A stretch of 64,000 nt of DNA from JAUWKC01 sp035529895 (GCA_035529895.1 DATKVV010000032.1:39555-103554); one strand, 5' to 3'. Counted from the first letter of the stretch, positions 1 through 9,118 are shown. A program made the numbers and translations. Notes: generated by a model not told the origin, from the letters alone.

Positions 1-2
1 CG

Positions 3-776
3 TTCGTTTTCAAGACCAAAAGACAGATGGGCCGGGCGGCAGCCGCGGCAGCCGCGCAAGAGATAAAAAAGGCCATCGCCGGCAAACGCCGGGCCAACAT
101 TATTCTGGCGACCGGAACGAGCCAGTTCGAAACACTAAAAAGCCTCACGCGATGCCGGACGATTGACTGGTCCAGGGTGACTGTGTTTCACCTGGATGAG
201 TATATCGGCCTGGACGAGGACCATCCGGCAAGTTTCAGAAGATACTTGAAAGAGCGGTTTCTGGAGAAGGTGGGCACACTCAAGGCCGTGCATTTTATTA
301 ACGCAGACGCCGCTGACCCCCTTGCCGAATGTGAAAGGCTCGGCAAAATCATCGCCGCGCACCCAATCGACGCGGCGCTGGTCGGCATAGGAGAGAACGG
401 CCATTTGGCGTTCAACGACCCGCCTGCCGACTTCCAGACACAAAAGCCGTTCATCATAGTCCAACTCGACCAAAGATGCCGCCGGCAGCAGGTGACAGAG
501 GGCTGGTTTAACAAGCTCGAAGATGTCCCCAAACAGGCCGTATCGATGAGCATTCGACAGCTTATCAAAAGCGCCTGCATAATTGTCTCGGCGCCCGACC
601 AGCGCAAGGCCCGGGCCGTCCGGGACGCCCTTGACGCAAAAGTAACCAACATGTGCCCCGCCTCGATACTGCAGACGCATCCGGACTGTAAAATATTTCT
701 GGACGAGGCAGCCGCCTCCTTGCTTTCGACAGGCGATAGAAAAAAAGTAGATTATGAAGATACCGGGACTGGTTGA
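3..776 (+). CDS. nagB: glucosamine-6-phosphate deaminase, 5' end outside window
   Basis: Converts glucosamine-6-phosphate to fructose-6-phosphate and ammonia in the cytoplasm. The reading frame is open from the first base, so the true start lies upstream; an internal ATG sits at 27. Family motifs are clear: HLDEYIGL (active-site region) about 55 residues after that ATG and GIGENGHLAFNDP about 120 residues after it. The usual catalytic Asp of the GxDGH motif is Asn here, and the Glu of FNEP is Asp; similar GENGH variants occur in other NagB homologues, so activity is still likely. The 3' end overlaps nagA by 23 bp, which implies translational coupling in one amino-sugar operon. Confidence 0.93.
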   Translation, partial: FVFKTKRQMGRAAAAAAAQEIKKAIAGKRRANIILATGTSQFETLKSLTRCRTIDWSRVTVFHLDEYIGLDEDHPASFRRYLKERFLEKVGTLKAVHFINADAADPLAECERLGKIIAAHPIDAALVGIGENGHLAFNDPPADFQTQKPFIIVQLDQRCRRQQVTEGWFNKLEDVPKQAVSMSIRQLIKSACIIVSAPDQRKARAVRDALDAKVTNMCPASILQTHPDCKIFLDEAAASLLSTGDRKKVDYEDTGTG

Positions 777-1740
777 CCTGCAGGTTAATGGGTACAAGGG
801 CGTTGATTTCTCGAGCCCCGACCTGACGGAAGACGATTTTGCGCTGGCCTGCCGGGCAATATCGCAAGCGGGAACCACAGCATTCCTGCCCACGCTGATA
901 ACAAGCCCGACGGAGCTTTACGAACGAAATCTGCCGATAATAGCCAGAGTATCGCAAAGGCGGGAGTTTTGCGGGCGTCTCCTCGGCATTCACCTCGAAG
1001 GGCCTTTCATTTCGCCGCAGGAGGGAGCACGCGGCTCGCACAACCCACAGTGGATTACCAAACCGAGCGTAGAGTATCTAAGCCGGCTGGTCGAGCTGGC
1101 GGGACAAAAAGTCAAAATGATAACCATCGCCGCCGATGTGGAAGGCGCCCCGGATTTGGCCCGGTGTTCCGCACAGCGGGGCATATCGGTCTCGCTCGGT
1201 CATCACATGGCCGGCGAATCGGACCTCCACAGCCTCCATCAGGCAGGCGCCAAATCGCTTACGCATCTCGGCAATGGCGTCCCCGCGAATCTGCCGCGGC
1301 ATGACAATCCCATCTGGGCCGGCCTGTGTAATGACGACCTTTACGCGACCCTCATAACCGACGGCTGCCATCTGCCGGCCGGTCTTGTGAAAACCTTCAT
1401 AAGGGCCAAGGGCGCCTCCCGCTGCATCGTCGTCAGTGACAGCTCTCCCCTTGCCGGTATGCCTCCGGGGCGTTATAAGGCCCTCGGCAACGACGTTATT
1501 CTCGACCAAAGCGGCAGGATTTATAACCCTGCCACCGGCTATCTCGTCGGTTCGTCCGCCACGATGCTCCAATGTATGAATTATCTGGCCTCGCTAAAGC
1601 TGCTTTCTCCGGAGCAGTTGCTTGCTCTCGGTTTCTATAATCCGCTTAAGCTGCTCGGCCTCGAACCCGATGCGATTCAATCGACAGACCAACTTTTTTT
1701 TGACGAGCAAAAACAGGTGTTTGGCCTCCGCAATACGTAG
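754..1740 (+). CDS. nagA: N-acetylglucosamine-6-phosphate deacetylase, single-domain form
   Basis: Removes the acetyl group from GlcNAc-6-phosphate, giving the substrate of NagB. The amidohydrolase barrel carries HLEGPF (about residue 80), SLGHHMA (about 147), THLGNGV (about 170) and VVSDSSPLAG (about 228), covering the expected metal-binding Glu and His residues and the catalytic Asp. At 328 residues it is about 50 shorter than typical NagA: translation starts at the first barrel strand, so the small beta-sandwich domain formed by the two termini is largely missing. The start codon lies inside nagB. Product assignment is firm; the reduced architecture is the odd point. Confidence 0.92.
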   Translation: MKIPGLVDLQVNGYKGVDFSSPDLTEDDFALACRAISQAGTTAFLPTLITSPTELYERNLPIIARVSQRREFCGRLLGIHLEGPFISPQEGARGSHNPQWITKPSVEYLSRLVELAGQKVKMITIAADVEGAPDLARCSAQRGISVSLGHHMAGESDLHSLHQAGAKSLTHLGNGVPANLPRHDNPIWAGLCNDDLYATLITDGCHLPAGLVKTFIRAKGASRCIVVSDSSPLAGMPPGRYKALGNDVILDQSGRIYNPATGYLVGSSATMLQCMNYLASLKLLSPEQLLALGFYNPLKLLGLEPDAIQSTDQLFFDEQKQVFGLRNT

Positions 1741-1798
1741 ATGTTCTGCCGCTATTTGTTATTGCTCGGCGCACGCCGGCTTAATTGGACACAAATGG

Positions 1799-1840
1799 AA
1801 ACAGGGCCGCTGTTGAAGAAACGACAACCTGTTCCTGTTT
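1799..1840. terminator. possible bidirectional hairpin between convergent genes
   Basis: AAACAGG at 1799-1805 pairs with CCTGTTT at 1834-1840, and an inner GTTG/CAAC stem lies at 1812-1815 and 1825-1828. It sits between the convergent ends of nagA and the SDR gene. No clear U-tract follows, so a terminator role is only suggested by position. Confidence 0.3.
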
Positions 1841-1847
1841 GCGCAAG

Positions 1848-2612
1848 CTACCATGCGGTCCAGCCGCCGTCCACCGTTAGAATCGCCCCTGTAACGTAAC
1901 TGGCCGCCCGGCTCGCCAGAAATACGACCGGCGCCTTAATCTCCTCCAACTGCCCCCACCGCTTCATCGGCACATTCTCCAGCAGGCTCGCCGTTGCCTG
2001 CGCATCTTCCATCACAGGCCTGTTTATCTCTGTGGCAAAAGGCCCCGGACAGATGCAGTTTACCGTGACGCCCGTCCCCGCCAGTTCCACCGCCAGAGTC
2101 CGGGTCATTTGCACCACCGCCCCTTTGGACGCCGTATAGCTGAACCTGTCCGCCAGCCCCACCAGACTCAGAGTCGACCCGATATTTATAATCCGCCCGT
2201 AACCCGCCCCAATCATATACCCGCTGACCGCCCTGCAGCAGTACAACACGCCCGTAACATTGACCTGCTGAATCAGATTCCAGTCTTCGTCCCTTATTTG
2301 GCCGACCGGCGCGCGGATATTTACGCCGGCATTGTTGACCAGTATGTCTATTTTGCCGAATTCCTCAATCGTTCGCGAAACGAGCGCCTCGACCGAGCCT
2401 CGCTCCGTTACGTCCAGGGTGCGGCCGACCACTTTTTTCCCCGTTGCCTCGGATATTTCCTTTGCGGCCTTGCCGATATCCCGCTCGCTCCGGCTGCCTA
2501 TAACCACGTCCGCCCCAGCCTCGGCCAGAGCCCTCGCCATCTGATACCCCAAACCGCGCGAACCGCCGGTTACAACCGCAACGTCCCCTTCGAGATTGAA
2601 TAAATCGCTCAT
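1848..2612 (-). CDS. short-chain dehydrogenase/reductase
   Basis: An NAD(P)-dependent oxidoreductase of the classical SDR family, 254 residues. It has the cofactor motif TGGSRGLG (about 15-22), NNAGV (about 92), a serine strand IINIGST, the catalytic YTASK (about 158-162) and the C-terminal VTGAILTVDGG seen in gluconate 5-dehydrogenase and 3-oxoacyl-ACP reductase-like members. A Shine-Dalgarno AGGAGAG lies upstream. The neighbouring sugar genes favour a sugar or polyol dehydrogenase over fatty-acid synthesis, but the substrate cannot be read from sequence. Confidence 0.88.
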   Translation of the reverse strand: MSDLFNLEGDVAVVTGGSRGLGYQMARALAEAGADVVIGSRSERDIGKAAKEISEATGKKVVGRTLDVTERGSVEALVSRTIEEFGKIDILVNNAGVNIRAPVGQIRDEDWNLIQQVNVTGVLYCCRAVSGYMIGAGYGRIINIGSTLSLVGLADRFSYTASKGAVVQMTRTLAVELAGTGVTVNCICPGPFATEINRPVMEDAQATASLLENVPMKRWGQLEEIKAPVVFLASRAASYVTGAILTVDGGWTAW

Positions 2613-2676
2613 TTCGGCTCTCCTGACAATCCCAATCCATTCTCCCGAACATATATTGCGACCCCGCGGGCGATGC

Positions 2677-2830
2677 TCAGCGCCAAAGCTCGCGGATGAT
2701 AATTTCCTTAATGCTGACCTTCAACTATCCGCCCCGGCTGCGAAAAGGATAATCCCGATGCCGTCCCCGCGCCAAAGCCATCTTCGTACTGAGCCTGCTC
2801 GACACCGCTCGAAATGTATCGGTGCTATTT
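2677..2830 (-). pseudogene. possible frameshifted 3' remnant of a secreted sugar-binding or DUF1080-like protein
   Basis: Reading leftward, one frame gives GDGIGIILFAAGADS followed by a stop, and another frame continues LKVSIKEIIIRELWR and ends at 2677-2679. Joined by one frameshift these resemble the last beta-strands of concanavalin-like (DUF1080/3-keto-disaccharide hydrolase) domains, which often end in an IxIREL strand. No intact start is present. This is a pattern call on about 35 codons and could be chance. Confidence 0.25.
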
Positions 2831-2971
2831 CTCGGCCTCCGGCCCGGCTGTGCTCTTGCCTATGGCGGGTTTGCCTTTCTCCATACGCCTTGCTTCAACC
2901 GCGGCCAAAATTATGGTGGCGAGTATAGCTCCAACGCCCACACACACCAAAGGAAGCATAAGTGCTTTCAT
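2825..2971 (-). CDS. 48-residue single-pass membrane peptide
   Basis: An ATG at 2971 is preceded by a strong AGGAGAAGG at proper distance. The peptide begins MKALMLPLVCVGVGAILATI, so one hydrophobic helix spans roughly residues 4-24; a charged tail rich in E, K and R follows and ends GPEAEK. It stands between the SDR and oxidoreductase genes on the same strand. I do not recognise a family. The hydrophobic-then-charged layout and good ribosome binding site support a real gene. Confidence 0.5.
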   Translation of the reverse strand: MKALMLPLVCVGVGAILATIILAAVEARRMEKGKPAIGKSTAGPEAEK

Positions 2972-3147
2972 TTTGCCTTCTCCTGTTTTACGCCATTCTC
3001 TGCCTCAACATCACCAGGCCCGAGCCGAGCAGGAAAAATTTCTAATCTCGCCCCGCCGGCCGCCCGCACCGGCCCGCATAAAGCTTTTTACCGACGGCCT
3101 GCTGATTCCCGACACGGCCCGCAAGTTATTTGCCCTACCTCGAATCC

Positions 3148-4386
3148 TCACGCCCTCAGCCCGGACAGGTCCACTTCGACCTTCTTGTTTTCCTTAATCA
3201 TTTCATCCCACGTCAGCATCGTATTTCTCCGGGCTGCTTCGCGTCCCAGAATCGTCGTCAGCGTGCTGTTGACGCTGGACTGCACCGTGGGATTATCGTA
3301 CACTCCGCCCACGATGCTGTTATAGAACGTATCGAGATTCCGCTTTATCCCGTCGACATAAAGGTTCTTGACTTCTCCGCCGCGATACGCCTTTTTGTTG
3401 CCCCGAATCCACGCCTTGCCGTTATAGTTCGCTTCCAGATAACCATCCGGCCCGTACGCAAAACAGCCGCAGCTAAAGTCCCTTGTGTTCCTCAGGTGCT
3501 CTCCCAGATGATTCATTATAAGCCCGTTTTCAAACTGGTACGTGACCGAATAGACATACGCCGTGTCGCCATGCGCGCCGGATTTCCCCACCCGCGAACA
3601 CCCCATCGCACTTACCGGCCTGCCGCCCGCAATCCAAAGCGCCGCGTCGACCGCGTGAATATCGCAATTGACAATCATTCCGCCGCCGAGATTGACGTCA
3701 TTAACCCATATCAGATTCCGCAGTCTGCTTTCAATGCTTTCCGTCTTCGGAGGGTCCCTGAAGCCGTCGTCGGTATAAAACGAATTCAGCATCGCCACCC
3801 GCCCGATGTCCCCCTCCCGAACGCGTTTGACCGCCTCGATAATAAATGGGTCCGTGGGCATCTGAAAATCAACGAGGAAAACCTTCTTCGTTTCCGCGGC
3901 CTTCCTGCCCATTTGGCCGATGGTCAGACACCCCGGCACGTCGCACGCCACCGGCTTGGCAAGATACACGTGACAACCCGCATTTACCGCCGCGCTCACA
4001 TGGTCGGGGAAACAATACGGCGGCGTCTCACAAAATACGGCGTCAACCTTGCTCTCGATAAGCTTCTTGTAGGCCGACAGGCCGCTGAACCGCCGCTGTT
4101 GCGCAATCTCGAGCTTCTCACCCGCCTGCTCCGCAACCTCCGCGAAGTAATCCGCGACCGACGTGACCCGGTAGCCCTTGTGCTCTTTAAGCAGCCCCGC
4201 AATCAGCGTCCCGCGTCCCCCCATCCCGATACAGCCGACCTCCACCTGTGAATTGGCCTCTGTCCCACGCACGTGCGAAGGTTTCACAATGGTAAAGCCC
4301 GCCGCTGCCGCCGCCGTACCCGCAAGAAACTCACGCCGGCTCAAACTCACCTTGCGAACATTAGATGAACTCATTTCTTTGGGCAT
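3148..4386 (-). CDS. Tat-exported Gfo/Idh/MocA family oxidoreductase
   Basis: Predicted periplasmic dehydrogenase of the glucose-fructose oxidoreductase/inositol dehydrogenase family, 412 residues. A twin-arginine signal SRREFLAG (about 16-23) is followed by an alanine-rich h-region, then the Rossmann motif GMGGRG (about 54-59). The family EKP motif near the nicotinamide appears here as LAKPVACD. Further on, GGGMIVNCDIHAVDAALW is the usual substrate-site helix. The cofactor is probably bound in the cytoplasm before Tat export. Shine-Dalgarno AAGGAG lies about 8 nt before the ATG. Related enzymes oxidise sugars or glycosides; the substrate is unknown. Confidence 0.88.
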   Translation of the reverse strand: MPKEMSSSNVRKVSLSRREFLAGTAAAAAGFTIVKPSHVRGTEANSQVEVGCIGMGGRGTLIAGLLKEHKGYRVTSVADYFAEVAEQAGEKLEIAQQRRFSGLSAYKKLIESKVDAVFCETPPYCFPDHVSAAVNAGCHVYLAKPVACDVPGCLTIGQMGRKAAETKKVFLVDFQMPTDPFIIEAVKRVREGDIGRVAMLNSFYTDDGFRDPPKTESIESRLRNLIWVNDVNLGGGMIVNCDIHAVDAALWIAGGRPVSAMGCSRVGKSGAHGDTAYVYSVTYQFENGLIMNHLGEHLRNTRDFSCGCFAYGPDGYLEANYNGKAWIRGNKKAYRGGEVKNLYVDGIKRNLDTFYNSIVGGVYDNPTVQSSVNSTLTTILGREAARRNTMLTWDEMIKENKKVEVDLSGLRA

Positions 4387-4783
4387 TGCTAAAGCTCCTT
4401 ATCATATAACCGCTTGCGCAAATTCTCAGGGCTGCGTGTGATGTCTCCCGCGTTCCCCGCGAAACCTGCTGCCTGATATTCGCTGACATTATTATATGCA
4501 GCGTCCGGCGGCCCCGCGCAGACCCTTTATTACACTGATAAACCAAAAGCCCTGAAATTGCAACTATCTCGGATTTTTTTAGAGCCTTGCCGGGACCTTT
4601 TCTTACCGTCGCCGCATCCGGACAAGCCGCCGCCACACAATAATTCCGCCGCCGTTAAGTGCGAAAAACCGTCATCGAATCGAAGGCTTTTATTGGTACG
4701 CAGGCAAGACCGGCACGATTATGAACCAGTTGCGGCATGAAAAACAAGCGTGTGGGCGGGTCGGTCTGCTTCCTCCAGGCCGG
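4387..4783. other. non-coding stretch between two minus-strand genes
   Basis: About 400 bp without a convincing gene on either strand. It should hold the promoter of the downstream oxidoreductase; a TATAAT box is visible on the minus strand near 4490-4500 but without a good -35. No RNA gene or repeat was recognised. Confidence 0.5.
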
Positions 4784-5908
4784 TCAACGCCCCGCTTTAT
4801 TGTTGAGCCAGTTACCGGCAAGGACCGCATAATCCCTGAAATCAACACTGTTATCAGCCCAGAGGTCTGCGCCGACGCTTCCATTATCCAGCCACTCAGC
4901 GGAAAATATCTGAATGTCCTGAACGTCAACAACGTAATTGCCGCTAAAATCGGCAACCGCGCCGGGACCGGGAACATGTCCGGCAGGATGCAATCTGATA
5001 TCGTCGAAGTACACGATGCCTCTGCCGTACTGTTTCTCAGCGGCCGGGTCCCCAAAGCCGATAGAGAAGCTCACCACGCTTGTCAAGTCCAGGCCGGCCT
5101 CAGTGAGGTCCGACAGACTGATGTTCCAATACATCCACTGTTGTTTCTTGATGTCCTCCGGGTCCTCGCCGGAGTCGCCATAATGGCAAATCGCCTCAGC
5201 GGTCCCGTCGCTCACGGCGACCCACATCGGTGAGATGTCATTATCCTGGTCGCCGAAGAACCATATAACCAGCGCCTCTTCACCGTTGGCAACCCAATCT
5301 TGGGGCGGGTCGAAGGTGCAGCCCGCCTCCGAATAATTCGCGTCGCGCTCCCAGCCGAAGTCGCGATAATTCTCATAAGAGTACCGCATGGCCTTTGCGC
5401 CTGAGCGCACAGTGCTCATCGAAAGCTCCACGCATGAGCCGGTGCCGTTGCCGCCTATACCGTCCACGTCCCCGGCGCCGTCAAGCCAGGTGTCAAAGAT
5501 GTAGTCCGTGTTTCCGGAGTAAGACTCCATATCGTCCACGACAGCGCTGTCTCGCACGGTGAAGCTCCAGGTTTGGCCCGGGGCATAACCGCCGGAGCCG
5601 AGCTCATCGATTCTCCAGTAGTAAGTCGCCCCTAATAAAAGGGGGCCGGTATTATACGCAGTGCCGGATTGTATCGCTTTGCACGCGCGGAAGCTGCCGT
5701 TTTTCACGCTGTCGTAGTCGGTGCTCAACAGAACGTAGTGCGTAACCGCCCCTTCGCCCGGTAACCAGCCGAGAACAAGTTCCGCCCCGACATCTGCAGC
5801 GCCGTCGGGCACAGTGGGGTCGTGGGCCTGCTGGAATGCGTTTGCTCCGCCTGCAAATATGGCCAGTGTAGAAACGACTGCAATCGAAAAGAATGATTTG
5901 CCGGACAT
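4784..5908 (-). CDS. secreted protein with dockerin-like C-terminus
   Basis: The start is set at the ATG at 5908, which has GGAGGAG five bases upstream and begins a Sec signal peptide ending about ANA (MSGKSFFSIAVVSTLAIFAG). A fibronectin-III/Ig-like region follows (HDPTVPDGAADVG to TWSFTV), then a jelly-roll carbohydrate-binding-like region ending VYFDDIRLHPA. The last 50 residues (ADFSGNYVVDVQDIQIFSAEW, then DNSVDFRDYAVLAGNWL) form a dockerin-like pair of calcium-loop repeats common in exported planctomycete proteins. Likely extracellular and carbohydrate-associated; no catalytic domain is recognised. Confidence 0.75.
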   Translation of the reverse strand: MSGKSFFSIAVVSTLAIFAGGANAFQQAHDPTVPDGAADVGAELVLGWLPGEGAVTHYVLLSTDYDSVKNGSFRACKAIQSGTAYNTGPLLLGATYYWRIDELGSGGYAPGQTWSFTVRDSAVVDDMESYSGNTDYIFDTWLDGAGDVDGIGGNGTGSCVELSMSTVRSGAKAMRYSYENYRDFGWERDANYSEAGCTFDPPQDWVANGEEALVIWFFGDQDNDISPMWVAVSDGTAEAICHYGDSGEDPEDIKKQQWMYWNISLSDLTEAGLDLTSVVSFSIGFGDPAAEKQYGRGIVYFDDIRLHPAGHVPGPGAVADFSGNYVVDVQDIQIFSAEWLDNGSVGADLWADNSVDFRDYAVLAGNWLNNKAGR

Positions 5909-6492
5909 ACTACGACTCCTCCGAAGAAATTTGCCGGGATTTAAAACTTCCTCAATCCTCGCAGGCCCCACCTCATGAGACTTTCCACAGTGGGTGTGAA
6001 TAGCTCACTTCTTTTGAATTGCGCTGCCTACTCCATCGCATGAGCAAACGCAAAAGCGATTATGCTCCCAGCGCGCAAAAAGTCAAGACAAAAAGCTCCC
6101 CGCGCACGGATTTTTTTGAGTGTTTGTTTTCGAAGACAGGACAAAGCGGTCGAAAAAGTTTAATCTCTGGCGCGCAAATCGAAGACCTGTCGCAGGTTGA
6201 ACATTCTTTTGTGGTCTGGCGAGAAACGGCCGCTGCGTAGAATGCTGCCCCCAAAAAAAATTTCGCAAATGTGCAAATGATGTTCTTGAAGTATTCTCGC
6301 ACTCACGCGAGCTTAAGCCAAACAGCAATAACGGACTATCCCGCAAGGCCTACCGAACCAAAACCAGCCGCTTTGCTGCAGGCCGAAGCTGTCACCTGCT
6401 CACAAGGCAGTGGATTTTTGCATCATCCCTGATAAAGCTGCGCGCGTGCAACTTACTATTGTATTGTTCTCAGCGATGATTCACCTTCCCGC
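5909..6492. other. intergenic region with leader and promoter of the dockerin-like gene
   Basis: About 580 bp. Apart from the minus-strand promoter at 6059-6086 and an approximately 145-nt leader, no gene, repeat or RNA is recognised; short open frames here lack ribosome binding sites and family features. Confidence 0.5.
6059..6086 (-). promoter_or_regulatory. sigma70-type promoter of the dockerin-like gene
   Basis: On the minus strand, -35 TTGACT (6086-6081), 16-bp spacer, -10 CATAAT (6064-6059). Transcription would start near 6052, giving an untranslated leader of about 145 nt. Confidence 0.6.
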
Positions 6493-8550
6493 TCATTCGC
6501 ATCCGAGGCTTGTCATTAGTTCCTCGATTTTGCTTGCCAGCTCGGCAGCCGCGTCTCCCGTCACGAAATCGGGCGGCTTGGGCATGCCGTCGGTCTTTGC
6601 GTAGACGGCAGACAACTGCCCGCAAGCTGCTCGAAATGACCCGCCGTCAATCAAAACCTGGACGGCCTCAATCATGTTCTTCAGCGCATTCATTCGGTTC
6701 TCGCCCGATTGCCCCGGCCCGTCTCCCACGAGGGTCCCCTCGGCAGCAGAATCATCAAAAAAATCAATCGTCTCAGCTATCTGTTCGGAAGGAGTAAGCT
6801 CGCCTGGTACGCCCGAGCCGTTCAATTGCACTTCCACGAGACCCTCGTCCGGGTCGTCGCTGAAAATCTCCAGCACAGCCAACCATAGCCCGGGGACGGA
6901 CGGACTGTAGGTAACCTCAATGTCTATGACTGCGTCAGGTTCAACGACAGCGGGCAACGGCGGACCCGCCGAAACGGAAAAATCATCGCTGCCCCCTGCC
7001 TGAAAAGTGATATCACTTAGAGTAAGGTTCCCGTTACCTACGTTGGAGACTGTAACCATCGCGGTCGCAGACGATCCCACTTCGACATCGCCGAAGCTGT
7101 AGTCGAGCGGCAGGACATCGATGTCGGGAGCGGCCTCGTCGCTGCCGATATCCACTCGGCCGGCGAACACGCGCTGCTGCCCGTCCATATCCACCTGGCC
7201 CTCATACAGGCCGCACGGGTCGCCCGCGTCAATGCACGGCGAAACCGCCAGCAAATGATAATCGCCTTCCACCCATACGGCATTCGCATCATCCGGCTCA
7301 ACGACAATGTTCACGTCATTAACGTCGCCCCAGTAACCCGGCTCCGCAAAGAGCGGGTCGTCATCGATATTGCCGATACCGGGATATGCGGACGAGTCAT
7401 TTGGCTCGGCGTCCTGAATGCAAGAGTAGTTGACATCGGCGACTCTATTATAAATCTGGGACGACTCGACCATTCCGCTGCTGTCGGCGTTGCCCCAGAC
7501 AATGCAGTTGGTCAGCCTCGGGCGACTAAAGTTATACATCCCGCCGCCGGTGCTGGATGCCGTGTTGCCTGTGAAGGTACAGTTGATAATCTCCGGCGTG
7601 CTGCTGCTCGTGCAGCTCACCGCACCGCCAAAGACAGCATTATTTCCGGTGAGCGTACTATTGCTGATTGTCGGATTGGCCGAACCGATGCAATAGATTC
7701 CTCCGCCGAAGAGCAGGCAGGCGTTGCCGCGTATTATGCAGTTTGTAATAACAGGACTGCTGCCGCTGCCGCACGCGACGCCTCCGCCAAATTGCGCAAA
7801 GTTATTCGCAATAACGCATTTACTGATTGTGGGGCTGCTTGCCGCGTTGCAGTAGATTGCCCCGCCGGGCGACGCCTGAAGGTAGCCATTGATGATGGTC
7901 AGACCGGCAATTACTGAATTGGGGTGTTCGCCGGTTTCAAAAATAAACCCTCGATGCTGGTTGTTACGGCTGGCGTTACAGTCAATAATGGTGCCGCCGA
8001 CGACAAGCGGGTCGTTGGGGTCGCTGCTGCGGACGGTGATGGCCTTGCCCGCGAACTTGATGTCACGGTTGCCGTCGCCGGTGTAAGTGCCGGCCGCGAC
8101 AATTACCTCGCCGCCATCGCAAGCGCCGTCAATGCCTCGCTGGACCCTGCTGAAAGGATACACGGCGCTGCCGTTTTCAATCCCTGTCGTATTTGTTAAA
8201 TCCACCTGAATTACATCGGGAGTTGTCACCGTAAACAGCACGCTGTTGCTTATGGCCCCATCATCCCGCTCGACCCGGACGGAAACCTCGCCGCTGACCT
8301 CCGGCACCCTGCAGAAAATTTCTGTCTCGCTCCAGGACACGATTGTATCGCTCGGCGTACCACTAAAGAGTACGCTGTTAGGCGCAGCGCCGAAGCTGAC
8401 GCCCTCTATTCTCATGTAGGTCCCCTGTGGTCCGCTGTCGGGTGTCACTGCCGTTATGACCGCATCCGCCGCAAACACCGCGTTTGCAGACCAGCACGCA
8501 GGAATAAATAGAAAGAATATTGCCGCCGTTGTGAGCTTTTCTCTTCTCAT
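6493..8550 (-). CDS. secreted beta-helix protein with IPT/TIG and ASH-type domains
   Basis: The start is at 8550 (GGAGGG eight bases upstream), followed by a signal peptide ending ANAVFAADA. Domains in order: an IPT/TIG domain (ITAVTPDSGPQGTYMRIEGV to LFTVTT); a right-handed parallel beta-helix with repeated short units such as GGAIYCNAASSPTISKCVIA and GGGIYCIGSANPTISNS; a DPLF...ACIDAGDP-type cap; an ASH/choice-of-anchor D domain (DIDVLPLDYSFGDVEVGSSA); and an acidic helical tail of about 100 residues. Proteins of this build are usually cell-surface or extracellular, binding or cutting polysaccharide. No lyase active site is evident. Confidence 0.8.
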   Translation of the reverse strand: MRREKLTTAAIFFLFIPACWSANAVFAADAVITAVTPDSGPQGTYMRIEGVSFGAAPNSVLFSGTPSDTIVSWSETEIFCRVPEVSGEVSVRVERDDGAISNSVLFTVTTPDVIQVDLTNTTGIENGSAVYPFSRVQRGIDGACDGGEVIVAAGTYTGDGNRDIKFAGKAITVRSSDPNDPLVVGGTIIDCNASRNNQHRGFIFETGEHPNSVIAGLTIINGYLQASPGGAIYCNAASSPTISKCVIANNFAQFGGGVACGSGSSPVITNCIIRGNACLLFGGGIYCIGSANPTISNSTLTGNNAVFGGAVSCTSSSTPEIINCTFTGNTASSTGGGMYNFSRPRLTNCIVWGNADSSGMVESSQIYNRVADVNYSCIQDAEPNDSSAYPGIGNIDDDPLFAEPGYWGDVNDVNIVVEPDDANAVWVEGDYHLLAVSPCIDAGDPCGLYEGQVDMDGQQRVFAGRVDIGSDEAAPDIDVLPLDYSFGDVEVGSSATAMVTVSNVGNGNLTLSDITFQAGGSDDFSVSAGPPLPAVVEPDAVIDIEVTYSPSVPGLWLAVLEIFSDDPDEGLVEVQLNGSGVPGELTPSEQIAETIDFFDDSAAEGTLVGDGPGQSGENRMNALKNMIEAVQVLIDGGSFRAACGQLSAVYAKTDGMPKPPDFVTGDAAAELASKIEELMTSLGCE

Positions 8551-8678
8551 TTCTATACCCTCCAGAAGGAAACGTTGATACTTATGGCACAGACAGCCTG
8601 AACTTGCGATCACCCACAGGGTCTGCCCGAACAGCCGTAAAGGCTTGCCGTTTTTTTATATCCCCAAAAAACAATGCG
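8551..8678 (-). promoter_or_regulatory. structured 5' leader of the beta-helix gene
   Basis: The roughly 120-nt transcribed leader can form AGCC-TTTAC-GGCT and, next to it, a longer arm in which GGCAGAC-CCTG pairs with CAGG-CT-GTCTG-T-GCC. This is more structure than neighbouring leaders show. I could not match it to a named riboswitch. Confidence 0.3.
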
Positions 8679-8706
8679 ATTATACGTGTCCTGAACCGGC
8701 GGTCAA
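8679..8706 (-). promoter_or_regulatory. sigma70-type promoter of the beta-helix gene
   Basis: Minus strand: -35 TTGACC (8706-8701), 16-bp spacer, consensus -10 TATAAT (8684-8679). One of the strongest promoter matches in the window. Confidence 0.7.
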
Positions 8707-9118
8707 GAAATAAATTGCCTGATTGCGAATAAATCTGCTCAACGAATAAACTGCTCCCGCCGACCCTCACCTAACGCAAAATGGTATTTGACAAACCTTG
8801 AGCACGCTGGAGTCAGTTCTTATAGCCGCCTCCCGCTGCCTGTTGCGCACCCATTCACGAAATATCCTCTCACACTGTTGGCCGGGACGGGTGCGAAAAT
8901 TTTTCGATTTTTTAAGATTCTTTCCCGTTTTTTAATTGAGAACCGAGCCGGCGGGAGGTAAATTATAAGAGACAGTGATTAGCCGGTAAACCGGCAGCGG
9001 TTTTCAGGAGAGCTTACGAATGGGCGGCTCCATACCCAGGTACGGCTTCACGGGGGCTATGCGATACCCGTTCAAAAACAAAACACACTTATCTTACAAT
9101 TATTTGGAGGTCAGAACC
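8707..9118. other. divergent intergenic region
   Basis: About 410 bp between the beta-helix promoter and the next plus-strand gene. It holds an AT-rich tract around 8895-8935 and a GCCGG-TAAA-CCGGC hairpin at 8982-8995. An upstream in-frame ATG at 9020 also has AGGAG before it, but the encoded peptide has no signal-like start. Confidence 0.4.

Noticed and set aside
8551..8678. c-di-GMP (GEMM-I) riboswitch in the beta-helix gene leader
   Set aside because: The leader has two stems and a CGCAAG stretch, but the order and the conserved GGCAAACC / GACGCAAAGCC core do not match, so only a structured leader is claimed.
9020..9118. 81-residue version of the small lipoprotein
   Set aside because: The upstream ATG has AGGAG, but it would place a polar stretch before the signal peptide and lipobox; the ATG at 9119 with GGAGG fits better.
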